Source: Siphlonurus alternatus (lineage: Eukaryota; Arthropoda; Insecta; Ephemeroptera; Siphlonuridae). From it: a DNA stretch of 64,000 nt. How positions within the stretch are numbered: position 1 is the stretch's first letter; every line of letters starts with the position of its first letter. Below the pieces are notes generated by a model. That model saw only the letters and a list, made by a program, of their open reading frames with translations, did not search any database and was not told where the DNA came from. Positions 50,558 through 60,900 of this stretch are shown here, piece after piece. The stretch spans positions 20,213,971 through 20,277,970 of the forward strand of contig OX463785.1 in assembly GCA_949825025.1 (NCBI GenBank), written 5' to 3'. A program made the translations under genes and the position numbers.

Positions 50558-51150
50558 TTTATGTGTTTTTGAAACTATAAAAATATAATCTTGACTTTAC
50601 ATTTTAAATATCATAATTATGTTGGTCTTCTCAAATTTGTTGAAAATTGAATAAAATGGTTTATTTCTTCAATCACATATTATATTACAACTTAGTAAAA
50701 AGTTATAACCATGCAATTAAATTACTAACATTTGTTTATCAAATGAAATATAAGAAAAGAGAAGGTTCGACTACACGATTGAAAATATTTCTCAGCACTA
50801 AACGACAAAAAGAGTCAGTAAGTCACCTGATGAATTTGCGTGACATGTGTCATTAAAGTTGTATTCTCATATATGTAAGACGTACAATTATTATTACTTT
50901 TATTTTATGTACACTTTTTTTTTTAATAACTTTGGTTGCTCACGGAGGAACTTCCGAGACCAAATATTTGAACAAGATTTTTAGAGAATTGCAAGTGATT
51001 TAGGAAGGGAAATGCCTCATCTGTCGCAATTCATTTGCGAAAGTGAGTAATACTAGACACGGTGAAGCCAGTATTCTTGAAGCTATGACTTTTCTTCTCA
51101 AATTTTTGTACAGAAGACACGAAGAAAATGATATGTATGGGAGAAAAATA

Positions 51151-51435
51151 CGCCTGAGTTAAAATAATTGTCATCTTTTACTAACTTTTAACCTCTTTCC
51201 TTGTTCTTTTCCCCCTTATTTTGCACCTTTTCTGAGGAAAAAAAAGAGGGAAAAAGGAATGATTAAATCTTCTTTCCTCTTTTGGAGAATGGAACTTTAG
51301 AAGTAGTGTCTCAATTTCATCCTTACTTTGCACGAAGGAGAAATAAAATGTGTTTTGAGGTTAAAAAACGTAATAAAATTAGGTTTAGATGTGTAAAGGA
51401 TGAGATGAAGACGCGGCGTAATTTGTCAACTAGAA
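51151..51435 (+). repeat. REP-1 copy
   Basis: GCCTGAGTTAAAATAATTGT to TAATTTGTCAACTAGAACA; an in-frame run through it is accidental. Confidence 0.7.
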
Positions 51436-52259
51436 CATGTTCAAAAATATTTAATTATATTTATATTGTCGATAGTATCAATGTAAGGATGGTGGATGTT
51501 CCAAAGATAACATTGCTGGTGCCTGCAATTTTTGCCCGTTACCCCCCCCCCTCCCCCCTACATGACATTAAATTACTTCTTCACTTTTTTTATGGTTTAT
51601 TTTATTATATTTATTATTTATTTAAGCCTTAATTTAAAACAGCACTTGTAGCATGAAACTTTAGATTTCTTTCGATTTTATAAAAATTAATTGTATACTT
51701 TACGCAATAATTTACATACAATAAAATAATATATATGTACAGTACATTCTCTTTATTATTTCCATTTAAAACTTTATTAAAAAAAAACTATTTGCTTTGT
51801 TAAATATACAAAGCGTGCTTATTTTTTATTACAAAATATAACAATGTGTACTTAAGTAATTACATTTAACATCCATTCAACCTGCAGACTATTACATGAC
51901 AATATAAATATTTTAAAATTAAAAGTTTCTTGATTTACAAAATAATTATATAGCACTGCATTTATATATAATTAAATTTGATATTTTGAAACCTATATTT
52001 AACTACCAGTAAAAACTGTTATATAATTATGAAATAAAAATATTTAATTGTACAACAAAATCAATAAAAGTAACAGTATACTGAATAACTGATTGTGAGT
52101 AAAGTAACACTCAAATCTTGCACAGACTTGATTAAATATTTTTTTCAGTGCAAAATTTGTACTCCTGATAATTAACTATTTTATGAAAATACTGGAAATA
52201 AAATTCAGTTGAAAACATGTATAAAATTTTGTTATTGCAGAAATAAATGATGCAAAGTT

Positions 52260-52419
52260 AAAGCCGGTATTATACGATACAATTTTTCTAATTATTGCAT
52301 ACAATTTTTCCTTACAAGAAAACATGATGGCATAAACTACATTTATTTGTACGGAGTTTAAATTTTCTTGTAAGGAAAAATTGTATGCAAAATTATGTAG
52401 TGTATATAATACAGGCTTT
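52260..52419. mobile_element. FB-3 foldback
   Basis: AAAGCCGGTATTATACGATA to TATATAATACAGGCTTT, with TTTTTCCTTACAAGAAAA and TTTTCTTGTAAGGAAAAA inside. Confidence 0.8.
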
Positions 52420-52444
52420 ATTATATACATAAAACGTTGCGCTT

Positions 52445-52620
52445 TTCCACTATGTGGTTCCCCTGGCTTTGAACCATTGCACTTCCGGTTCATTGACAAA
52501 AGCTGTAGCGTCCATCCTGGCTGAGGTTTCCACGTTTCCCTCAGCCGCAGGCAAATGCCGGGATGGATTTGCAAGGCCGTGGCCGCCCCCGTTCCAGAAG
52601 AGCCCGCGAAACGCTCAAGT
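52445..52620 (+). mobile_element. 5S-derived SINE, diverged 3' part
   Basis: TGTGGTTCCCCTGGCTTTG, CCATCCTGGCTGAGGTTTCC and GGCCGTGGCCGCCCCCGTTC resemble the SINE body at 39480-39625. Confidence 0.55.
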
Positions 52621-52865
52621 TAGGGTTTCGAAAGGTTCGGGGTTTCAAAGTAGTATGTAATTAATAAATAAAAGTACCCAATAGGGTTTGATTAAAAATT
52701 AAAAAAAAAAATAATACAGGCTTTATATGTAACTCTGTTGACTTTTTCTGAATTTTTTGAACCTGGGAACTATTTTTTTAATGATTTATTTCCAACACTG
52801 CTGGACGAAAGGAAAATATAAATAAAATACCAAGCTGCATGAAAGATTACATAATTCATAAAATC

Positions 52866-52871
52866 TTTATT
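52866..52871 (-). promoter_or_regulatory. Polyadenylation signal of odorant receptor 2
   Basis: AATAAA on the minus strand, 220 nt after the stop codon, conserved at the displaced 3' end of receptor 1. Confidence 0.6.
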
Positions 52872-53090
52872 GCTTTTCAATTGATTACACAATATAAGCA
52901 AGTCAAATAGTTTATAATCAAGACATTACATCGATCGTCAACACATGAATAAACAACTCAAATCAATACAACAATTACATATTTTTAAATAACCACACTT
53001 CTAAGGATAACAGGACAGATATAATATGATTTTTCTATATTTTCATAACACAGCGTGTGATTTTTCAAATTATCGCTGTGTTTGGATGCT

Positions 53091-56000
53091 TTAAGTGTAA
53101 TTTAGAAAGAAGAGGATGTAGGTGACGGATGCACTTAGAATCTGCAAAATTAGAGAGTGCACAACATTTAACTTCAAATGAAATTTATTTTCTGTAAATT
53201 TATGGACGTTTAAATAAGAAATAAGATAAGATTTTTTTTTTTTCAAATTATAATACATAATATATTTTTAATGTTCCATGTTTCTAATGTTAAACATTTT
53301 TTAAAAAAAAAACAAGGCAACAGGGAAGAATATATTTACATTTTTAAATAATAATGAAAAAAAAAAAATGCAATTAGTAGCAAGTAACCACTAAAAATAT
53401 ACAGCTCTTTGCAAAAAAATTCTGTTTTGAAGCCTTATTATAGTAAATTTTATTTATAAATTGATTTATTTTATTATTTTTCCTTCATAAGTACATAAAT
53501 AACAAGTCAGAGGCAGGAAACTCATAAACATTCCAATATCTTTTGCTTTATATAAAAACTTACAAATTTAAGAATTAGTTCAATTTTATTTCCAACAATT
53601 ATATTCTATGAAGACACCTAGCTTTGATCACCTTAAAGATGAGTTTAACAACCAATTATTTATCTACAGTTCTTTAAATTTTAGCGTACACAAAAAAAAA
53701 ATATCATGTTAAAATCCTGGTTATTTATGTTAAAATCCTGGTTATTTATGTTAAAATCCTGATTATCTATGTTAAAATCCTGATTAGCTTACCGATGAAA
53801 AGAACTCGATGGAAACTACAAAATATCCAAGACCAGATATCTCCTCTGGACCGATACCACCTGAGAGTCTCGTGACGAGGACTTGCAGTGCGGAACGTGC
53901 GGGTCCTGCCTTCAACCCCCCACGTGACACCTGGGACGCATTGACCACGGACTCACGTAGCAAGATGCTCTGAAATAGAGGTTGAATGAACTTGATTCCA
54001 TAATTTAATTTTTCTTCCTTACGTTATCCAGCACTGTTTGCCCAACTGTGGAAATGATGTAGAGTCTGATCATGAAGCCGATCAGATGGAACACAGCTAC
54101 TGCCACAATGACGGGGACCGAGTACTAGAGAAAATAAAAGTTAGTGTCTACAATTTAATATTTTTATATTGAAATATCAATAGAGTATCGACCTCAATTT
54201 TTTTTATTGCAAAAATGTAGTGCAAAATGGTGCCACTCTGATTTTTTAAAGGCCGGGAAGTATTGCTAAAAAGTTTTGCTGAGGTCGGGTTTGAACCCAC
54301 GCTCCTTTTGGTCCTATCCTTTTTATTAACAGGAGCTTCATGAGGCGTCACTTTTTTTGTACATTCAATAATTTTTTAAAAATATTTTCAGGGTTTTAAA
54401 ATATCTGAAAATAAAATCAGAGTAGCATAACTTTGCACCCTCTATCCTTTTCTGCAATAAAATTGTTTAAGGTTGATATTTCATTGGTCTCAGCTGAAGA
54501 AAGATACTGAAAAAAATAACCACGTTTTGCACTTTTCAATGGATAATGTCATGTGAGAAACTTGGTTATTAACATTCGAATCCAATACATCAACGCAAGA
54601 TAAATATCGCTAACTCTTTTGATTTAAAAAAAAAACATTTAGGAGTGAAAAATACGATGTTAAAAAATACTATTATTTGTGATTTAAAGTGCATGACTAT
54701 GAAGTCACACATTTATAGCGCACTAAAAACTAGAAAATCAATATAACTTACTCTCATAAACATCAAAGTATACATTGTAACGTAATACAATATAACACCG
54801 TGGGTAAGGAATATGAAAGGTCCCATCAGGTCATTGACCTCATCGATAATCCTGCAACAATAGCAACAAAAATTAATGGTCTTATCTAAATTTCATTAAA
54901 TCCAGCATCATTAACAAGTAAGACTTTCTAAGTTTTAAAATTTATAAATCTTTCCTCGTCCGGAATAATTAGCTGGCTGCTTACAATGATTTTCTTGCAA
55001 TAATGAGCCATCTGCTATTGCATTTAAGAGCTGTTAATCGGTATAAAATAAAACTCATTGTTGCGCTCAGATGAAATAGCAGATGGTTCATTATTGCAAC
55101 GAAATCGTGGTAACCAGGTAGCTCATTATACCGGACGATGGATGAAATACAGAAGTGTTTATTAAAGTGCAAAAAAAGGTATAATCTTTACAACCTGAGG
55201 TAGTGCTGATGGTACTTCACCCACTCCTTGAACTGCGGGGTCACCACCCCCCGAGGTCCAGGTAGGAGCGCTTGGGGGGCGGCGCGTGCCAACATTGAGG
55301 CGCGTTCAGACGCGGCCAACATCAGAGAACACATGAATGCTTCTGAGGAACTTGTATTCATTGTTGAGATAATGGCCCAAATGTCTGCAACATTTTACCA
55401 AATAATGTCAATTAATAAATTCTGGTAATAACTTTAAATAGCGATGATCTGATTTTAACAAAAATGCATTTATTATGACAAAATAAATATTGTATTCAAA
55501 CTAATTTTCAGTAAAAAAAAAAAAAAAAAAAAAAAAATCAAAATAAATATAAATGAATCTTATAAAAATTAACATTTTCTCAATTAATTGAATAAGAAAT
55601 AATTTAATATATAATAATTTACAAAATAACATACATAATTAATATTTTCTTGAATGTTTTATAGCTTTTTTACTACATTTTCTATAGATACTGAAACTAA
55701 AGTATGTATAATTATCTATGCAGCTGATGAACTTACTTTGCAGGACTATAATGAAGTAGTAGTCCGGAGGTTCATAAGGGTTGGTGGGCCACCACGTGGA
55801 CATCAGTAGAGGGTAGGACGTCCTGTCGAAGTCGACATCGGTGTGCGAGGAGAGCGTCATGGCCAGCCTGGAAATTATGGATAAAATATAATGGATGACC
55901 TGCCGTGAAGTGGTTATTGGATATTTGGATAGAAGATCTCGAATTATGTATTGTCAATATTTTCCAGATTTTTTTTTAACACTCTTAAAATGGTGACGTC

Positions 56001-57635
56001 AAAGTCATGCAAACATTTAACATGAAAGCATAGGGAAAGATTTTGCATGACTATGACGTCACAGCGTGTTTGTTCTCGATTTTGTGGGTTTTAGGAAGGT
56101 AAAAAAAAATCTGAAAAATACTTAAAAATTTCTAGATTTGAATAGATTCAAGAAAAAATAATATGAATGATAAAATTAACATTGTAAAATTCAGAATAAA
56201 TTTTTATTTTTGATCTGCCACAATGATCTTTTTGACAATAGGGTTATCTGGTTCTTCAGCAAGAAAAATACAAAAAACAGAAGATATTTTCATACGTTGT
56301 AGTTTATTATCGAAATTATACTTTAAAGCCAGTATTACATGATACAATTTTTCCATACAAGAAAATTTAAAATCCATTTTGATTTGTATGGAGATGATAT
56401 TTTCTTTTAAGGAAAACTTGCATGTAAAATTGTATCGTGTAATACTGGCTTTACAATTGAGACAGCAAACTTTAAGTTATCTTTATTGTGTTTCTTAATA
56501 TACTTACTTCAAAACAAACGTCATCGTTGAAACGGTTGCATTGAAAGAACTATGGAAATACATCAACTTGCTGAAGAATTTGATCTTCTTTGTAGATTGT
56601 AATTTCATTTCTTCATTCAGATTTGAGAATTCTTCAGTGTAATTTGACTCTTCATCTAAAAATCACAAAATATTTAATAACATTCAGACCCTAAAATTGT
56701 CTTATAGGCAAGCTACTAAACATGACCAAAACGTATACTAAAAATACATAAATTGTCATTTTAATCAAATACTCATGATCTTGTTGCATTTACGACCAAC
56801 TAGCTCCTTTATTATTTTTAATTGTTTGAGTAAAAATTAAGTACATAAAGAAACATGCAAGTAACACTATCTTGCATTATTAGTACGTATATTATTACAA
56901 TTTTACGAAGAATATTCAGTATTATTAGGCCTGTTCGTAAACCCTGCTCGGTGTACACTTTCTACACCCAATCGACCTTATATCCCATGTACATAAGGTC
57001 GATTGGGTGCAGAAAGTGTACACCGAGCAGGGTTTACGAACAGGCCTAGTGTTTCAACAAATGCTGTTCGTCTCGAATACTTGAAAATTAAATTATTATA
57101 ATTATTAATTACTGTCTTATGCTCTTTTTGGTTCATAAGCTGAATGTTGTGTTCTGCATGCACTCGATTAAAAAAATATATATGTTTCCAATTTTGGTAC
57201 ATTGGTTTTTAAATTCCACTTTTAGTATTCATATTTTAATTTTATAGTAGCTAATAAAACATATATGCATGTATTTTGTCTAGCATATATTATATAGCTT
57301 CTGAAATTTTAAATAACAGGTGATTAATTAATTTAAATAAATTTTTACTTACCATTAATCATTTTCAATAAAGATGTGATGTTGTTCCAGTTATAGAGGA
57401 AAAAATACCTTCTATACATGAATTGAATTAAAATAATACTGAAGTATATTAAATGGAGTTTATCTGACAATGTTTCTAGGTGTAAAAAGTAATAAATTAT
57501 AGCGAAACCAATGGTTATGGTAGACAGAGAGAATGTAAAAATGAACCAAAATATTTCTTTTTTGCTAACTTTTTTTCCATCTGGTACAATGAACCCAAAA
57601 TATTTCATAGCATTGAAAACGAATTGAAATTCCAT
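53091..57635 (-). CDS. Or: Odorant receptor 2, 7tm_6 family (393 aa)
   Basis: Eight exons on the minus strand: 57635-57353, 56655-56508, 55867-55737, 55384-55195, 54851-54752, 54124-54023, 53969-53793, 53141-53091 (TAA); 1182 nt in frame. Start MEFQFVFNAMKYFGFIVPDG. Membrane topology and role as for receptor 1. Exons 3, 4, 5 and 7 are almost identical in nucleotide sequence to those of receptor 1, including silent sites (exon 4 shows only a couple of differences over its last ~145 nt), while exons 1, 2 and 6 are clearly diverged. The C-terminus SASVTYILFFLNYT keeps the family tail. Exon 6 ends AAC|GTAAGG. Intergenic distance to the divergent gene on the other strand is about 350 bp. Confidence 0.88.
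54181..54483. mobile_element. Diverged MITE-B copy in receptor 2 intron
   Basis: TAGAGTATCGACCTCAA to GGTTGATATTTCA. One arm's core is replaced by GCTGAGGTCGGGTTTGAACC, a segment also found near 58185-58222. Confidence 0.65.
54953..55141. mobile_element. MITE-D copy, uninterrupted
   Basis: CCTCGTCCGGAATAATTAGC to GCTCATTATACCGGACGA. It serves as empty-site reference for 49816-50034. Confidence 0.8.
55915..56150. mobile_element. MITE-C copy in receptor 2 intron
   Basis: ATTTGGATAGAAGATCTCGA at the left; inverted GGTGACGTCAAAGTCATGCA and TGCATGACTATGACGTCACA flank the centre. Confidence 0.65.
56334..56452. mobile_element. FB-3 foldback
   Basis: AAAGCCAGTATTACATGATA to TCGTGTAATACTGGCTTT, arms of about 50 bp. 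Confidence 0.8.
56926..57048. repeat. FB-2, almost perfect 123-bp palindrome
   Basis: Arms of 56 bp, TAGGCCTGTTCGTAAACCCT to its exact reverse complement, with one mismatch by eye and a loop of about 11 nt. Confidence 0.9.
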
Positions 57636-57984
57636 TTTTTCTAATCAATTAATAAGGAGAGATTATGTTTAATTTAATTACAAGTTTGGAAATATTAATT
57701 GAAATTGCTTCTAACACAATTCTATAATGTAAAGATATTTTTAAAAAAAATTGAGGTACTATTATTTATCTAATATCAATTTTTGTTAAACAATGAAGTC
57801 ATAATTGATTAAATTTCTATGAATTAAAATTTACAGTTTTGATTTTAAACATTTTTTCAAATATTAGAAAATGTACGTTCTATTAAAACAAAATATGGTA
57901 CGAAACAATGGGTATCATAATAAGTAATGAAAGCCAAGAATATTTGTCTTCGCAAGATTTCTGAGTAGACACTGAGTAGCAAGA
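57636..57984. promoter_or_regulatory. Shared divergent promoter region
   Basis: About 350 bp separate the start codons of receptor 2 (minus) and the Cys-containing secreted protein (plus). No clear TATA box on either strand; initiator-like ACTGAGTAG words occur at 57960-57980. Confidence 0.35.
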
Positions 57985-60900
57985 ATGAAGCTGAAATGTC
58001 GTTACTTTCTTTTCGTGACAACGTTGCATGGTACTAATTAGCTTTTCATACTTTATGTACAGTGTAAACAGCCATACTCTTTGTACCGGCAGAAACTTTG
58101 ATCTTGTTGCGAGTCATGTTATAACAGTCTATATGGAGGCGTGGCGAATCAAACTTTTTTAGAGACTAAAAAGTATTACTGAAAAAGTTTTGCTGAGGCC
58201 GAGTTTGAATCCACGCTACTTTTAGGTCAGTGGGCGATTCACGAAAGAATTATCCTGAAAGTTATCCATCTTTTTTCCTAACCGTGGTTAGCGCCAGATT
58301 AATTCAATGACACTAAACGTGGTCAGTGAGAAACCTGGATAACTCTCTTCGTGGATCGTGCCCACATTGTCTTCATTTCATCCTCATTTTGAGCGACAAA
58401 GAAATGGGAAGTGTTTTTGTGGTAAATAAGGTATGGACGTTTAAAGGATAAGTTGAAGACCTAATTTTTAAGCTAGAGTATTGTTAATATTGCCAACACT
58501 TTTAACTTGAAAGAAAATTAAATTTCTCAGCTTTTTACTACGCATTTTTACAATATCATTTATATATATTCACCTGAAAATAAATGTTTACATTAAAATA
58601 TATTGCAAAATTTCGTAGCGTTATAGTTTAAATTAATTTTAAACACCGTTCCGTAAGTTGTAAATTTTATTTTTCAGTCATAATAATATTAATATAATAT
58701 ATAATTAACGACAAAATACGAAACACAAGGTTAAAGCGTACGTCATGTTTAATTAGAAGAAAAAAAAAAAAAAGGTGGAACAAAAAAGTGTGTATTATTT
58801 TTTTATCTAATGAACCTGTTTCATAGTTAATAAATTTCTCAATGAATCTTGTTCTGTTATGTTTTACTCTCAGTTGTACTTTGGTAGGTTAACTTACAAA
58901 TTTAATATTAGATAAATATAATGGTTGCGATTCACGAAGCAGTTAGCCAGGTTTCTAACCACGTTTAGCTTAACCACGTTTAACTAGGTGCCTTAACACG
59001 TAAAACAGGTATAGTTAAACGTGGTTAAGCTAAAAGTAGTTGGAAACCTGGCTAACTTCTTCGTGAATCGCACCCAATGGGCGCAATTCACGAAGCAGTT
59101 AGCCAGGTTTCTAACCACGTTTAACTAGGTGGTTTAACACGTAAAACAGGTATAGTTAAACGTGGTTACGTTAAACGTAGTTAGAAACCTGGCTTTATGC
59201 TTCAAGTAAAGGTTTTAATTATCAATTTCTTATCTAAAAATGAGAGATAAATAATATGTACTTGAATTTTGGTACTTAAATGGAGTATTGTCCTCAATTT
59301 TTTTTTATTGCAGAAATGGATAGAGCGTGCAAAGTTATACTACCCTGATTTTTTTCAGATTTTTTAGAGCCCGGGAACTATTTTTAAAAAATTACTGAAA
59401 GTCCTTTTTGTGAAGTCACGCGGCGACAAGTCCTATCTTTTTCTTAAGAAGCGACGTCTCGTGACGTCACAAAAATAACTATATAATAATAATTTTTTAA
59501 AAATAGTTCCCGGGCTCTAAAAAATCTGAAAAAAATCAGTATAGCATAACTTTGTACCCTCTATCCATTTCTGCAATAAAAAAAATTGAGGTCAATACTT
59601 CATTGCAAATTTTATTGTTTTAATGTAAAATTGTAAGCTGTAACGATGAATATAAAAAATGTTGCAGTGTTATTCAATGAGTAACGACACTAGGCTCATG
59701 TACTATAATATTATTGATAAAATATTAATAAAATCTCTTCAATTTTAGCTTGTGATTTTAGCTGATAAATGCTCAGTTTCTGAACCAGGTAAGGACGGAA
59801 ATAATAATATAAATATATTAAAATCAATTGATGTAATCTCTACAAAATATTAATATATTAAAAATACATTAGTAATAATATTATAGTATTACAAATGTTT
59901 TTAATTAAAGTCATCTAAGCATATGATTATATGTACTAAATAATAATAATAATCATTGTAAATAATGATTATATAATGATGATAAAAGGTTTCTTTTTGT
60001 ATTGTAATGTAAATTTAAAAAGTAATGAAATTTGAAAAAAAAAAGTCCGTTACATTTAATAATTATAATTTAAAGAATTTTGATTATTTTTGATTCATTT
60101 ATATTTAAAAATTTTAAAATATTATTATGTAAAGTATCCAAAATTCTCACTAACCAAATTTAGTGTATAAAATGAGACAAGTGGACCACTCCTTTTTTTT
60201 TTTTTTTTTTAATTCTGCACATTATTCTTTATTTTCTTTATGTCGTGTATATCTGACGGCCTCTTTATGACGCCAAGGACGCTACAGGTAAGGATAAGTC
60301 ACGGAGCTGCTACCCCCTATACGGGCAGTGGCGAACTAGAAAAAAAGAATTGAACATCGCCTTTTTGAAGCCAAAACGCCGTCAAACGCCGTCCGAAATG
60401 CGCAAAAAGTATGTTGGTAAACCTGCATGGAGTACTCCTTCGGTTTTCGAACACGCTCGTTTGGCTCCAAAAAAGCGATCGTCAATTCTTTTTTTTCTAG
60501 TTCGCCACTGCCCGTATAGGGGGCAGCAGCTCCGTGACTTATCCTTAACCTGTAGCGTCCTTGTATGACTGAATATCAGTCAAATTTATATGATATTCCC
60601 CCAATAAAGTGTAAGGTTTCTGTTTCTTCTTATTTCAGCGTTACAATTTAACATATGTCAGTACTTTTATTTAATACTGAAAAATTTTAGAAACGAATTA
60701 CATACAAAATAGAGCCTGTATAAAAAAGAACGGGATGTCTGCATCCGTTTTGTGCAAAAACGCTTTTAAGTATTTTTTTTAGCTTGCTAAATAAAACAGA
60801 AAACACAAATTCTCATTTCCATGAATTTAATTTGTAAATTATAATATCATAATACAGTCTAATTAATTTCACATTCCTGCCGGAAGTACCGGAAGTGAGA

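Larger units (their letters stand above)
52215..52790. mobile_element. MITE-B/A remnants interrupted by FB-3 and SINE
   Basis: The left-end piece GTTATTGCAGAAATAAATGA (about 52225) and the inner piece GAACCTGGGAACTATTTTT (52761-52779) probably belonged to one element, now separated by the foldback and SINE pieces. Confidence 0.4.
50558..52865. other. Intergenic DNA between the receptors
   Basis: Upstream of receptor 1; contains a REP-1 copy, a SINE relic, an FB-3 foldback and MITE scraps. No gene recognised. Confidence 0.5.

Noticed and set aside
51282..51632. 116-codon plus-strand ORF
   Set aside because: It runs through a REP-1 copy and a C-rich tract, with no splice or domain support.
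56855..57202. ORFs over the FB-2 palindrome
   Set aside because: They exist on both strands only because the DNA is self-complementary, and lie in a receptor intron.
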